DNA of 64,000 nucleotides from RUG12461 sp045657665 (GTDB lineage Bacteria > Bacillota > Clostridia > Lachnospirales > Lachnospiraceae). Made by a program: the position numbers and the translations under genes. Shown piece by piece: positions 36,682 through 45,935 of this stretch. The stretch spans positions 1 to 64,000 of the forward strand of contig JAZOTN010000004.1 in assembly GCA_045657665.1 (NCBI GenBank), read 5' to 3'. The first letter of the stretch is position 1. Each line of letters opens with the position of its first letter. Below the pieces are notes generated by a model. The model had not been told where the DNA came from. It did no database searches and saw only the letters and a program-made list of their open reading frames with translations.

Positions 36682-37326
36682 ATGAAAAAGATGCCGGAAA
36701 AAAAGAGAAGAGAGGAGATCCTCTCCCGTCTGGACAAGGAATACGGTTTGGATGCGATCTGCTATCTGGAATATGAAACACCGTGGCAGCTGCTGTTTTC
36801 GACGATCCTTTCCGCGCAATGCACGGACGCGAGGGTAAATATTGTAACAAAGGATCTCTATCGCAAATACGATACGCTGGAGAAATTCGCAGCTGCGGAT
36901 TTGTCGGAAATGGAAAATGACATCCGCTCCACGGGCTTTTACCATAACAAGGCGAAAAACCTGATTGCCGCGGCAAAAATGCTGCTGCTTGAGTTCGGCG
37001 GAGAGGTGCCCTCTGACATGGAATCGCTGACTTCGCTTCCCGGAGTCGGGAGAAAGACCGCAAACGTTATCCTTGGGAATATCTATCATGAGCCCGGTAT
37101 CGTGGTCGACACCCATGTGAAACGGATTTCAAAAAAGCTGGGATTTACCGGCGAAACGGAGCCGGAGAAAGTCGAGCGGGAGCTTATGAAGGTTCTCCCG
37201 AAAGATCACTGGATCCGGTATAATATGCAGATCATCACCCTCGGGCGCACGATCTGCACGGCGAGGAATCCGAAATGCACTGACTGCTTTCTTTCGGATC
37301 TGTGTCCGGGGTGTACTCTGCTGTAG
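36682..37326 (+). CDS. nth: Endonuclease III (DNA glycosylase/AP lyase)
   Basis: The 214-residue protein is a standard endonuclease III. The helix-hairpin-helix reads LPGVGRKTAN with the catalytic lysine, VVDTHVKR holds the catalytic aspartate, and the C-terminal [4Fe-4S] ligands follow the family spacing C-x6-C-x2-C-x5-C (CTARNPKCTDCFLSDLC). It removes oxidised pyrimidines from DNA and nicks abasic sites. It starts 4 bases after the glycosyltransferase stop and is the last gene of the operon. It converges on the minus-strand gene at 37337 with an 10-base gap and no clear terminator. Confidence 0.95.
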   Translation: MKKMPEKKRREEILSRLDKEYGLDAICYLEYETPWQLLFSTILSAQCTDARVNIVTKDLYRKYDTLEKFAAADLSEMENDIRSTGFYHNKAKNLIAAAKMLLLEFGGEVPSDMESLTSLPGVGRKTANVILGNIYHEPGIVVDTHVKRISKKLGFTGETEPEKVERELMKVLPKDHWIRYNMQIITLGRTICTARNPKCTDCFLSDLCPGCTLL

Positions 37327-37336
37327 AGTCTTTCGT

Positions 37337-37960
37337 TCAGGAAGCACTCTGCTCGCCGGCTGGCTCAGGCCGTAGTCTTTTGAGTACGGTATCGAGAGTG
37401 AATCCGGTAAGGTTCTTCTCGGCGAGAGTCGCCAGATCGGACAGCTTCCGGTCATTTCCGTTCTCTTCGTAATAATCCGCAAGCTTCATGTAGTTCTGCA
37501 TCAGATCCGTCGGGAGTGCGATCCCTTTTTCGAGGGTACGGATCGCTTCCTCTGGATATCCTGCGTCATGAAGCGCGACGCCGTATTGAAACACAGCATT
37601 TTCGAGGGCGGAAAAGTTGTCCCCGTAGATGGTGAGTTCGTCCAGATTCTGGGGGCCGTAGGTCATCTTCAGATCCGTATTGCTGATACCGTTGAGGTTG
37701 AGGAGCCGTTTTTCTGCGGCGAGCGTGATCGCATCATGGGCAGATGCGAGGTCGGCATTGCCTTCCGGCGCCTCGGGAAGACCGGATGGATCAAAGGAAA
37801 AATAGGTGATCGTGGAAAGATCGACTCTCCGCGCGCTGTTGGCTTCGTTCTCGCGATTCCAGAACGCTTCCGTGCGCTCCTTATCCGCTTTGGTGGACCG
37901 GGCACGGAGGACAGCGATCACCACGATAAAGATCATAAAGGCCGTCAGAAACGGGAACAT
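37337..37960 (-). CDS. Membrane-anchored TPR-like protein, unknown function
   Basis: The 207-residue protein begins with a single membrane segment (FPFLTAFMIFIVVIAVLRA), then a charged region. The C-terminal half is helical and TPR-like (FQYGVALHDAGYPEEAIRTLEKGIALPTD and a following YMKLADYYEENGN helix pair). It resembles tetratricopeptide scaffold proteins at the membrane. GGAAAGG lies about 9 bases before the ATG. It is a single gene, divergent from the small membrane protein at 38010. I do not recognise a specific family. Confidence 0.75.
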   Translation of the reverse strand: MFPFLTAFMIFIVVIAVLRARSTKADKERTEAFWNRENEANSARRVDLSTITYFSFDPSGLPEAPEGNADLASAHDAITLAAEKRLLNLNGISNTDLKMTYGPQNLDELTIYGDNFSALENAVFQYGVALHDAGYPEEAIRTLEKGIALPTDLMQNYMKLADYYEENGNDRKLSDLATLAEKNLTGFTLDTVLKRLRPEPAGEQSAS

Positions 37961-38009
37961 AGTTTAGTGCCTTTCCATAAAATCTGCATCATGTATAAAG
38001 GAGAAACAG

Positions 38010-38129
38010 ATGGCATCCAAAAAACAACAGTCAAGGTTTTCGAAAAAAAAGCGCATCATCGCTTCCGTGATCGTGATAGCAGTGATCGGATCCATGTTCG
38101 TGACATTTATCCTGTCTGCATTACTATAA
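38010..38129 (+). CDS. 39-residue membrane protein (Prli42/DUF4044-like size and layout)
   Basis: An AAAGGAG ribosome binding site 6 bases before the ATG supports this short gene. The product has a basic N-terminus (MASKKQQSRFSKKKR) and one hydrophobic segment (IIASVIVIAVIGSMFVTFIL) ending in LSALL. This is the layout of Prli42 and DUF4044 mini membrane proteins of Firmicutes; Prli42 anchors the stressosome in Listeria, but sequence similarity here is too short to transfer that role. It is divergent from the TPR protein and is followed by the VanW promoter. Confidence 0.75.
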   Translation: MASKKQQSRFSKKKRIIASVIVIAVIGSMFVTFILSALL

Positions 38130-38180
38130 ATTTAACCAAAAAAGACTCGTTTGGTCAATGATCTTCGTTGCTTTTGTGTC

Positions 38181-38209
38181 TTGAAAATCAAAGGTACCCG
38201 TTCTAAAAT
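38181..38209 (+). promoter_or_regulatory. Sigma-A-type promoter of the VanW-TruA run
   Basis: TTGAAA (38181-38186), a 17-base spacer and TAAAAT (38204-38209) lie 31 bases before the VanW ATG. Downstream genes to truA at 45845 have gaps of at most 10 bases, so this may drive the whole run. Confidence 0.6.
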
Positions 38210-38240
38210 TGTGCCTGTAAAGGATTATGAGGATAAAGCG

Positions 38241-39905
38241 ATGATGAAGAGAAATTTGAGAAGGAAACTTTCGATAGTTGCCGCGATCAGTGCGGCTTTT
38301 GTGGCTACAGTCGGTCTGATTGGCTTTGGAACGACCGTGTATGCCGATGAAGAGAGTGCCGTGATCCCGGGTCACGTGACCATCGGCGGAATTGACGTCA
38401 GCGGGATGACGGTGGACGAGGCGACAAAGCTTCTTTCAGACCAGACCTCCGCATGTCAGAATGCGGTGTTTACGCTTGTTGCCGGAGATAAATCCCTTCA
38501 GGTCAACGGGATGGACTTAGGTCTTGCCTGGGGAAACCCCGGTGTTGTGGAAGAGGCTGCGAACATCGGAAAATCCGGAAATCTTCTCGCGCGATACAAA
38601 AATAAAAAAGAGCTGGAGCAGAGCGGAAAATCCTACCCGATCGTTTACAGTATCGATGAAACCGAAACGGCAGCGCTTCTCAATGCACAGGCAGACGCGC
38701 TTTCGGTCAAGGCCATGAACGCGGGTCTTCAGAAAACGGAAAACGGTTTTGAGATGACCGGCGGGCAGACGGGTGTTTCCGTGGATGTGCAGACTTCGCT
38801 CGATCAGATCAACCAGTTTATCGACCAGCAGTGGGATGGTTCGGATTCCGTGATCACCCTTGCTACGGTTGTGACCGAGCCGATCGGTTCTGCGGACGAG
38901 CTTTCAAGGGTAAAGGATGTGCTCGGAAGCTTCCATACGGATTTTTCAAGTTCTTCCTCAGCAAGATGTACAAACATCGAGCGCGCGGCGAGCCTGATCA
39001 ACGGGACCGTGCTTTACCCGGGAGAGGAGTTTTCCGTTGCGGGTACCATCGGACCGACAAATGCGGAAAACGGCTATGAGCTTGCAGGCGCCTATGAGAA
39101 TGGCCAGACCGTGGAAGCATACGGCGGCGGAGTATGTCAGGTTTCTTCCACGCTCTATAATGCAGTATTATTTTCGGAGCTGGATGTAACGGTACGTTCG
39201 CCTCACTCGATGCTTGTTTCCTATGTGGAACCCTCGAGGGACGCGGCGATCGCCATCGATTCCGGAAAAGACTTCCGTTTTAAGAACAATACGGATGCAC
39301 CGATCTACATCGAAGGGTATACTTCGGGAAAACAGCTTTATTTCACGATCTATGGTGAGGAAACGCGCCCCGCGAACCGATCCATCAGCTTTGACAGCGA
39401 AGTGACCTCGCAGCAGGATCGGAGTTATTCCTTCGTGCCGACGGCGGATCCGATCGGATATATCGCAACGACTTCTTCTGCACATATCGGAAAAAATGCC
39501 GAGCTTTGGAAGATTGTGACAGTGGATGGCGTTGAAGAAAGCCGGGAAAGAGTCAATACAAGCAGTTATCGCGGAACACCGCAGACCGTGGCGGTCGGCG
39601 TCAGTTCCCTTGATCCGGCGGCTTCCAACGCGGTCAGTGCTGCGATCGCAAGCGGAGATGCTTATACAGTCTACAGTACCGTAGCCGCGTATTCTGCGGA
39701 TCCGGGTGCAGCATCCAATGCTGCGGGAAGAGCCGGGAATGTGCTTTCGGAGCGTGCCTCCACGGCAGAGATCAACGGAACGCCTGCCCAGCCGGATACG
39801 TCCGCTCAGGATGCGGCGGCAGCGGCAGCAGCCGCACAGGCTGCCCAGGATGCAGCGGCAGCGGGCGCAGCAGCTGCGGCAGCTGCGGGATTGCCGGTTC
39901 AATAA
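38241..39905 (+). CDS. Secreted VanW family protein
   Basis: The 554-residue protein has a signal peptide (basic MMKRNLRRK, then AAISAAFVATVGLIGFGTTVYA). A peptidoglycan-binding-type domain starts at HVTIGGIDVSGMTVDEA, and a VanW domain near residues 230-400 carries the hallmark EAYGGGVCQVSSTLYNA. The C-terminus is a low-complexity Ala/Gln/Asp tail. VanW proteins are cell-wall associated and of unsettled function; they occur in, but are not required for, vancomycin-resistance loci, so no resistance is implied. I take the first of two ATGs at 38241, eight bases after GAGG, rather than the TTG at 38151, which would precede the promoter and the signal peptide. Confidence 0.88.
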   Translation: MMKRNLRRKLSIVAAISAAFVATVGLIGFGTTVYADEESAVIPGHVTIGGIDVSGMTVDEATKLLSDQTSACQNAVFTLVAGDKSLQVNGMDLGLAWGNPGVVEEAANIGKSGNLLARYKNKKELEQSGKSYPIVYSIDETETAALLNAQADALSVKAMNAGLQKTENGFEMTGGQTGVSVDVQTSLDQINQFIDQQWDGSDSVITLATVVTEPIGSADELSRVKDVLGSFHTDFSSSSSARCTNIERAASLINGTVLYPGEEFSVAGTIGPTNAENGYELAGAYENGQTVEAYGGGVCQVSSTLYNAVLFSELDVTVRSPHSMLVSYVEPSRDAAIAIDSGKDFRFKNNTDAPIYIEGYTSGKQLYFTIYGEETRPANRSISFDSEVTSQQDRSYSFVPTADPIGYIATTSSAHIGKNAELWKIVTVDGVEESRERVNTSSYRGTPQTVAVGVSSLDPAASNAVSAAIASGDAYTVYSTVAAYSADPGAASNAAGRAGNVLSERASTAEINGTPAQPDTSAQDAAAAAAAAQAAQDAAAAGAAAAAAAGLPVQ

Positions 39906-39907
39906 GT

Positions 39908-40906
39908 ATGCAGGTCGGAAAATTACCGGAGCCGGCACTAAAGCGCTCCGTTTTGGATCAACTTCAAAGAAGACGGGACGAAGTCCTGCTCAGCGCAGCC
40001 ATCGGTGAGGACTGCGCTGCTTTGGTGTTAGAAGAGGATGAGGTTTTTGTCCTTTCGGTGGATCCAATCACGGCAACCGAGAGTGAGATCGGAGACCTTG
40101 CCGTCCATGTGACGGTAAATGACCTCAGCAGCTCCGGTGCGGAAGCGGTGGGACTCATGGTAACGCTTCTGCTCCCGCCGGACAAGGAAGAATCCGATGT
40201 CAGACGGATCATGAAGGAGATGGAAGAGGCGGCCGCAAAGGCAGATGTGGAGATTCTCGGCGGTCATACGGAGTTTACGCCGGCGGTCAATCAGATCCTG
40301 ATCTCTGTCTGCGGTGTCGGAAAAGCTAAGAAAGACCGTCTGATCCGCACCGGAGGTGCAAAGCCCGGTATGGATATCCTGCTTACAAAATGGGCAGGGC
40401 TGGAAGGGACCGCTATTATCGCAAAGAACCGGGAAGACGAATTAAAGAAACGTTTTTCCAAGGCGATGGTCGAAACGGCGAAATCCTTCGGAGAACTGAT
40501 CTCCGTGCAGAAAGAGGGAAAGATCGCAGCTGATTTTGGCGCCTCTGCGATGCATGATGTGACGGAAGGCGGTATTTTCGGAGCCCTGTGGGAACTGGCG
40601 GAGGCATCAAAGGTCGGACTTTCCGTTGACCTTCGCGCAATACCGGTCCGGCAGGAGACCATTGAAATATGCGAGTTTTACGATTTAAACCCTTATGAGC
40701 TGATCGGAAGCGGCAGCATGCTGATCGCATCGGAAAACGGAACAGCACTGCTCCGGGTCCTTACTGAGCAGGGGATCCCGTGTACCATGATCGGGACCGT
40801 CACGGAAGGAAATGACCGGGTCCTTATGAATCAGGGGGAGAAACGGTTTCTGACCCCGCCCCATACGGACGAGATTTATAAGATTATGAATAGGGAGAAT
40901 ACCTGA
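39908..40906 (+). CDS. AIR synthase-related protein (HypE-like)
   Basis: The 332-residue protein has the two-domain AIR synthase fold shared by PurM, SelD, ThiL and HypE. Visible pieces are an N-terminal GEDCAAL, DPITATESEIGDLAVHVTVNDL (ATP/metal-binding Asp residues), LGGHTEF, and DVTEGGIFGALWEL in the C-terminal domain. It is closest in feel to HypE-like proteins, but no other hydrogenase maturation gene is nearby and the C-terminal HypE cysteine is absent (it ends IYKIMNRENT), so a HypE function is unlikely. The substrate is unknown. It lies 2 bases after the VanW stop and 1 base before the Lrp gene. Confidence 0.8.
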   Translation: MQVGKLPEPALKRSVLDQLQRRRDEVLLSAAIGEDCAALVLEEDEVFVLSVDPITATESEIGDLAVHVTVNDLSSSGAEAVGLMVTLLLPPDKEESDVRRIMKEMEEAAAKADVEILGGHTEFTPAVNQILISVCGVGKAKKDRLIRTGGAKPGMDILLTKWAGLEGTAIIAKNREDELKKRFSKAMVETAKSFGELISVQKEGKIAADFGASAMHDVTEGGIFGALWELAEASKVGLSVDLRAIPVRQETIEICEFYDLNPYELIGSGSMLIASENGTALLRVLTEQGIPCTMIGTVTEGNDRVLMNQGEKRFLTPPHTDEIYKIMNRENT

Positions 40907-40907
40907 T

Positions 40908-41390
40908 ATGAGAGAAAAGATCCTGACATTTATTGAAAAGAACAGCCGCGTAGACATCAGCGAGCTTGCGGTCGTCCTCGGTGCATCGGAAGAGAGTGTG
41001 ATAAACGAACTTTCCGCTATGGAATCAGAGCATGTGATCTGCGGATATCATACGATCATCGACTGGGACAAGGTCGGAATTGAAAAGGTGACCGCCATGA
41101 TCGAAGTGCGTGTGACGCCCCAGAGAGGGATGGGATTTGATAAGGTGGCGGAGCGTATCTATAATTATCCCGAGGTAAACTCCGTTTATCTGATTTCCGG
41201 CGGATTTGACCTGATGGTGACCATAGAAGGGAAGACGCTCCGGGAAGTATCCCAGTTTGTTTCGGAAAAGCTGTCTACCCTGGATTCGGTTCTCAGCACC
41301 AAGACGAATTTTATCCTGAAAAAATATAAAGACCACGGCACTGTGATCGCCGCGCCGGAAAAAGATGAAAGGCAGCTGATGACGCTATGA
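40908..41390 (+). CDS. Lrp/AsnC family transcriptional regulator
   Basis: The 160-residue protein has an N-terminal winged helix-turn-helix (ILTFIEKNSRVDISELAVVLG and a following recognition helix) and a C-terminal RAM/AsnC ligand-binding domain (EVRVTPQRGMGFDKVAERI, VYLISGGFDLMVTIEG). It probably senses an amino acid and controls the adjacent aminotransferase and neighbours. The aminotransferase start overlaps its stop by 4 bases. Pairing of an Lrp regulator with this type of aminotransferase is common in Clostridia. Confidence 0.9.
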   Translation: MREKILTFIEKNSRVDISELAVVLGASEESVINELSAMESEHVICGYHTIIDWDKVGIEKVTAMIEVRVTPQRGMGFDKVAERIYNYPEVNSVYLISGGFDLMVTIEGKTLREVSQFVSEKLSTLDSVLSTKTNFILKKYKDHGTVIAAPEKDERQLMTL

Positions 41391-42553
41391 AAGATCCTGT
41401 CAGCAAACGGATCAATTCCATTGAACCTTCCGGCATCCGGAAATTCTTTGATGTCGTCAACGAAATGAAGGACGCGATCTCTCTCGGCGTGGGAGAACCG
41501 GATTTTGATACACCCTGGTTCATCCGTGATGAGGGGATCTACTCCCTGGAGAGAGGGAGGACGTTCTATACCAGTAATGCAGGTCTTAAGGAACTGAAAG
41601 AAGAGATCTCGCGGTATCTTTCCCGCCGGTTTGATCTTTCCTATGATCCGCAAAAGGAAATGCTCGTGACCGTAGGCGGTTCGGAGGGGATCGATATTGC
41701 CATGCGCTCCATGCTCGATCCGGGCGATGAAGTACTGATCCCACAGCCCAGTTATGTATCATATCTGCCCTGCGCGATCCTTGCCAACGGCAAACCCGTT
41801 CCGATTGAACTGACGGCAGAAAATGACTTTCGGCTGACGAAGGAACAGGTGCTTTCTGCATGTACGGAGAAGACCAAGCTTCTGGTGCTTCCTTTTCCGA
41901 ACAATCCCACCGGCAGTGTGATGAGAAAAGAGGATCTTCTTGAGATCGCGGAAGTGGTACGGGAAAAAGATCTCTATGTCATCAGCGATGAGATCTACGC
42001 GGAACTGACTTATACAGAGGAAGGGCATGTTTCCTTTGCGACACTTCCGGGGATGAAGGAGCGCACGATCACGATTAACGGTTTTTCCAAATCATATGCA
42101 ATGACCGGATGGCGGCTCGGCTATGCCTGTGGATCGGAGGTGATCATCCGTGAGATGCTCAAGATCCATCAGTACTGCATTATGTGTGCACCGACGACAA
42201 GCCAGTATGCAGCAGTCGAGGCCCTGAAAAAGGGAGATGAGGAAGTTGCGAAAATGCGGGAAGAGTATAACGGGAGGCGCCGCTTTCTTCTGCATCGCTT
42301 CCGGGAGATGGGTCTTCCCTGTTTTGAGCCCTTTGGTGCGTTTTATGTTTTTCCGGATATCCGGAAATTCGGCATGACCTCAGAGGAATTTGCGACAAAG
42401 CTTCTTGAGGCCGAAAAAGTCGCGGTGGTTCCCGGTACGGCTTTCGGGGACAGCGGAGAAGGGTTTGTCAGGATCTCATATGCGTATTCTCTCGAGAATC
42501 TGAAGATCGCACTGGAGAGGATCGGGCACTTTGTGGATCACTTAAATGAATAA
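41387..42553 (+). CDS. Class I/II PLP-dependent aminotransferase
   Basis: The 388-residue enzyme has fold-type I motifs: SLGVGEPDFDTP near the N-terminus, PFPNNPTGSVM, ISDEIYAELTY and the lysine motif NGFSKSYAMTGWRLGY. It resembles aspartate/aromatic aminotransferases of the PatA/AspC group. The exact amino acid cannot be read. It starts inside the Lrp stop (ATGA) and its end overlaps the EcfA1 gene by 8 bases, so translation is coupled across regulator, enzyme and transporter ATPase. Confidence 0.9.
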   Translation: MKDPVSKRINSIEPSGIRKFFDVVNEMKDAISLGVGEPDFDTPWFIRDEGIYSLERGRTFYTSNAGLKELKEEISRYLSRRFDLSYDPQKEMLVTVGGSEGIDIAMRSMLDPGDEVLIPQPSYVSYLPCAILANGKPVPIELTAENDFRLTKEQVLSACTEKTKLLVLPFPNNPTGSVMRKEDLLEIAEVVREKDLYVISDEIYAELTYTEEGHVSFATLPGMKERTITINGFSKSYAMTGWRLGYACGSEVIIREMLKIHQYCIMCAPTTSQYAAVEALKKGDEEVAKMREEYNGRRRFLLHRFREMGLPCFEPFGAFYVFPDIRKFGMTSEEFATKLLEAEKVAVVPGTAFGDSGEGFVRISYAYSLENLKIALERIGHFVDHLNE

Positions 42554-43397
42554 GATCGTAAAAGCAAGAAATCTGTTATTTGAATATATACGCCGCGATG
42601 ATGACGGAAACGTGGAGGCGATCGAGACAGCACTCGATCATGTGGATCTGGATGTGGAGGAAGGCGATTTTGTCGCGATCCTCGGTGCCAACGGTTCCGG
42701 AAAATCAACGATGGCAAAGCATATCAACGCGCTTCTCCGTCCGGAGGAGGGCGTCATTTATGTTGACGGAAAAGATACGCGGGATGATAATGAAACCATT
42801 GCGATCCGCCAGGCAGCAGGCATGGTGTTCCAGAATCCGGATAACCAGATCATTGCAAGCGTCGTGGAGGAGGATGTGGCTTTCGGACCGGAAAACATGG
42901 GCGTTCCGACAGATGAGATCTGGGAGCGTGTGGAGAGAAGCCTTCGTTCCGTCGGGATGTATGAGTACCGTACACATTCCCCGAACCGTCTCTCCGGTGG
43001 GCAAAAGCAGCGTATCGCGATCGCCGGTGTCATGGCGATGAAGCCGAAATGCATCATTCTGGATGAGCCGACGGCGATGCTCGATCCTGTCGGCCGGAAA
43101 GAAGTGCTGGAAGCGGTGCATGAGCTGAACAAAAAGAACGGGATCACGATCATTCTGATCACCCACTATATGGAAGAAGTGGTCGGGGCGGATAGAGTCA
43201 TCGTGATGCAATCCGGAAATGTGGTCATGCAGGGAACACCGCGGGAGATCTTTTCCAGAGTGAAGGACTTAAAGACCGCGCATCTTTGCGTTCCGCAGAT
43301 CACGGAGCTGGCCTGGGAATTAAAACAGTCGGGGCTTCCGCTCCCGGACGGGATACTGACAAGGGAGGAGCTTGTAGCCGAGCTTAAGAAACTGTAA
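42546..43397 (+). CDS. ecfA1: Energy-coupling factor transporter ATPase 1
   Basis: The 283-residue ABC ATPase has Walker A GANGSGKST, Q-loop MVFQNPDNQ, signature LSGGQKQRIAIAG, Walker B CIILDEPTAMLDP and a switch histidine in ITHYMEEV. With EcfA2 and EcfT it powers group II ECF vitamin/cofactor importers. Substrate-binding S components are usually encoded elsewhere, and none is seen here. No strong RBS precedes the ATG, which overlaps the aminotransferase gene. Confidence 0.95.
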   Translation: MNKIVKARNLLFEYIRRDDDGNVEAIETALDHVDLDVEEGDFVAILGANGSGKSTMAKHINALLRPEEGVIYVDGKDTRDDNETIAIRQAAGMVFQNPDNQIIASVVEEDVAFGPENMGVPTDEIWERVERSLRSVGMYEYRTHSPNRLSGGQKQRIAIAGVMAMKPKCIILDEPTAMLDPVGRKEVLEAVHELNKKNGITIILITHYMEEVVGADRVIVMQSGNVVMQGTPREIFSRVKDLKTAHLCVPQITELAWELKQSGLPLPDGILTREELVAELKKL

Positions 43398-43399
43398 AA

Positions 43400-44257
43400 A
43401 TGTCAATCATCATCGATAAGCTGAACTACATATATAATCCGGGAACCACGTATGAGGTGAAGGCACTTTCCGATATCAATCTGAAGATCGAGGACGGCGA
43501 ATTCATCGGACTTATCGGACACACGGGATCCGGAAAATCTACGCTGATCCAGCATCTTAACGGACTGATCAAGGCAACAAGCGGTGCGATCTACTTCAAC
43601 GGTCAGGATATCTATGATGACGGTTATGATCTCCGTGCGCTCCGTACGAAGGTCGGGCTGGTATTCCAGTATCCGGAGCATCAGCTTTTTGAAACGACGG
43701 TCATGGCGGATGTCTGCTACGGCCCGAAAAATCAGGGGCTGGATGAGAAACAGGCGCTGCTTCGTGCGGTTCCGGCGCTACAGGTGGTGAATTTTCCGGA
43801 AAAGCATTACTATGATTCGCCCTTTGAGCTTTCCGGCGGACAGAAACGGCGGGTTGCGATCGCCGGCGTCCTGGCGATGAAACCGGAAGTACTCATCCTG
43901 GACGAACCGACTGCGGGACTCGACCCGAGAGGAAGGGATGAGATCCTTGCGATGCTGTCCGAACTTCGTGAAAAAGAACATATCACGGTGATCCTGGTTT
44001 CACACAGCATGGAGGATGTGGCGCATGTTGCATCCCGTATCATCGTAATGAACGGCGGCTCCGTATATTGCGACGGAACACCGAAGGAAGTATTCCGCTA
44101 TGCAGATGAGCTGCAGAAGATCGGCCTTGCCGCGCCGGAAGTAACCTATCTGATGAAAGACCTGATCGCCTCGGGGCTTCCGGTTTCTTCGGATGTCACG
44201 ACGATCGAAGAAGCCAGGGATCAGATCATCCGGTATTTCCAGGGGAAAAGACAGTAG
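43400..44257 (+). CDS. ecfA2: Energy-coupling factor transporter ATPase 2
   Basis: The 285-residue ABC ATPase partner of EcfA1 has Walker A GHTGSGKST, Q-loop VFQYPEHQLF (the YPEHQ form typical of EcfA2), signature LSGGQKRRVAIAG and Walker B VLILDEPTAGLDP. It forms the heterodimeric motor under EcfT at the membrane. It lies 2 bases after ecfA1 and 3 bases before ecfT. Confidence 0.95.
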   Translation: MSIIIDKLNYIYNPGTTYEVKALSDINLKIEDGEFIGLIGHTGSGKSTLIQHLNGLIKATSGAIYFNGQDIYDDGYDLRALRTKVGLVFQYPEHQLFETTVMADVCYGPKNQGLDEKQALLRAVPALQVVNFPEKHYYDSPFELSGGQKRRVAIAGVLAMKPEVLILDEPTAGLDPRGRDEILAMLSELREKEHITVILVSHSMEDVAHVASRIIVMNGGSVYCDGTPKEVFRYADELQKIGLAAPEVTYLMKDLIASGLPVSSDVTTIEEARDQIIRYFQGKRQ

Positions 44258-44260
44258 AAA

Positions 44261-45094
44261 ATGCTGAAAGATATCACGTTAGGACAATATTATCCGGCGG
44301 ATTCCGTTATCCACCGGCTGGATCCGAGAGTCAAGCTCGTTGCGACCTTGATCTATCTGATCACGCTCTTTTCCTTCCGGGGCCCGATCGCACTTGCTAT
44401 TGCGACCGCTTATCTGATCTTTCTCATTGTACTTTCACGCGTTCCGTTTTCTTTTATGGTCAAGGGACTGCGCACGATCATTGTCATTCTGATCATCACA
44501 TCGCTTATGAACCTGTTTTTTACAAGCGGCAGGGTGATCGTTTCCTTCGGGATCTTTAAGATCACCTATGAAGGGATCCGCATGGCGATCCTGATGATGA
44601 TCCGGCTCGTTTATCTCATCCTCGGAACTTCCCTCATGACGCTCACAACGACACCGAACGAGCTCACGGACGGTCTTGAGAAGGGACTTCGTTTTCTCAC
44701 AAAGATCGGGGTACCCGTGCATGAAATTGCCATGATGATGTCTATTGCCCTGCGTTTTATTCCGATCCTGACCGAGGAGACGGATAAGATCATGAAAGCG
44801 CAGATGGCGCGGGGAGCAGACTTTGAGACCGGTGGTCTCATCAAAAAGGCAAAGGCGATGATCCCGCTCCTGGTTCCGCTTTTTGTTTCGGCATTCCGGC
44901 GTGCGAATGAGCTGGCACTTGCAATGGAAGCACGGTGCTATCACGGTGGTGAGGGTCGTACCAAGATGAAACCGCTCCGCTATACTGCGGAAGACCGGAA
45001 TGCCTATATCATTATATTTCTTTATCTTGCCCTGATGATTCTCTCCCGGATCGTTTGGACAAACTACCTCGGCAAGAACAGTTTCTTTTTCTAA
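44261..45094 (+). CDS. ecfT: Energy-coupling factor transporter transmembrane protein
   Basis: The 277-residue membrane protein has the EcfT start (LGQYYPADSVIHRLDPRVKL), about six hydrophobic segments and the two cytoplasmic coupling motifs: MARGADFE and MEARCYHGG (the second in a variant form). It links the ATPases to S components. In many Firmicutes the ecf genes and truA lie within the ribosomal protein cluster (rplQ-ecfA1-ecfA2-ecfT-truA-rplM); here only ecf-truA is kept. Confidence 0.95.
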   Translation: MLKDITLGQYYPADSVIHRLDPRVKLVATLIYLITLFSFRGPIALAIATAYLIFLIVLSRVPFSFMVKGLRTIIVILIITSLMNLFFTSGRVIVSFGIFKITYEGIRMAILMMIRLVYLILGTSLMTLTTTPNELTDGLEKGLRFLTKIGVPVHEIAMMMSIALRFIPILTEETDKIMKAQMARGADFETGGLIKKAKAMIPLLVPLFVSAFRRANELALAMEARCYHGGEGRTKMKPLRYTAEDRNAYIIIFLYLALMILSRIVWTNYLGKNSFFF

Positions 45095-45104
45095 GGTATC
45101 TGCT

Positions 45105-45845
45105 ATGAAACGCATCAGACTGATTGTGGCCTATGACGGAACAAAGTATTGCGGATGGCAGATTCAGCCGAACGCCCTTTCCGTGGAAGAGGTCATCAAC
45201 AGAGAACTCTCCCGTCTTCTTGACGAGAATATCCGTGTGATCGGAGCGAGTCGCACGGATGCCGGCGTTCATGCTCTTGGCAATGTTGCCGTGTTTGATA
45301 CGGAAACAAAGATTCCGGCCGATAAGATTTCATATGCGTTAAACCAGTCTCTTCCGGAAGATATCGTGATTCAGAAATCGGAAGAGGTGGCATCTGATTT
45401 TCATCCCCGTAAATGTGAAAGCAAAAAAACCTATGAATACCGGATCTTGAACCGCGCTATGCGCGACCCGAACTGCCGGCATAACACCTATTTTTTCCAT
45501 TGGGATCTGGACATTCTATCGATGCGGGAAGCGGCGTCTTTTCTCGTTGGCGAGCATGATTTCAGGAGTTTCTGTTCTCCTGCGACGGAAGCGGAAAGTA
45601 CGGTCCGCACGATCTATGATCTGTCTGTTGAAAAAAAAGAGGATCTGATCACGATCCGCGTGACAGGAAACGGATTCCTTTATAATATGGTCCGCATCAT
45701 AGCAGGGACGCTGATTGAGATAGGAAACGGAAGAAGGACACCTTCTGAAATCCATTCTGTTCTTGAAGCGAAGGACCGCGCTGCAGCTGGTCCGACCGCA
45801 CCGGCAAAAGGTCTTACCCTGATCGGGATTACTTTTTGCGGCTAG
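45105..45845 (+). CDS. truA: tRNA pseudouridine(38-40) synthase TruA
   Basis: The 246-residue protein has the TruA core: IVAYDGTKYCGWQ at the N-terminus, the catalytic aspartate in GASRTDAGVHALGN, and VTGNGFLYNMVRIIAGTLIEIG in the C-terminal half. It isomerises uridines 38-40 in the anticodon arm of tRNAs. Length is normal. It is the last gene of the run that begins with the VanW gene; no clear hairpin terminator follows. Confidence 0.95.
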   Translation: MKRIRLIVAYDGTKYCGWQIQPNALSVEEVINRELSRLLDENIRVIGASRTDAGVHALGNVAVFDTETKIPADKISYALNQSLPEDIVIQKSEEVASDFHPRKCESKKTYEYRILNRAMRDPNCRHNTYFFHWDLDILSMREAASFLVGEHDFRSFCSPATEAESTVRTIYDLSVEKKEDLITIRVTGNGFLYNMVRIIAGTLIEIGNGRRTPSEIHSVLEAKDRAAAGPTAPAKGLTLIGITFCG

Positions 45846-45876
45846 GGATACTCTGATTTAGTCAGTCTTTCCATAG

Positions 45877-45897
45877 ATGTATACAAAGTCTATACAT
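45877..45897. repeat. Short inverted repeat upstream of DUF5692 gene
   Basis: ATGTATA (45877-45883) and TATACAT (45891-45897) flank a 7-base centre, 39 bases upstream of the -35 element at 45936. It could be an operator; nothing else supports that. Confidence 0.3.
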
Positions 45898-45935
45898 TCC
45901 CCCGAAATTGTCTACGAACCGGCCTTCCGGATGTC

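Noticed and set aside
38241..39905. Vancomycin resistance gene
   Set aside because: VanW-domain proteins are common in Firmicutes without resistance, and no vanHAX-type genes are present.
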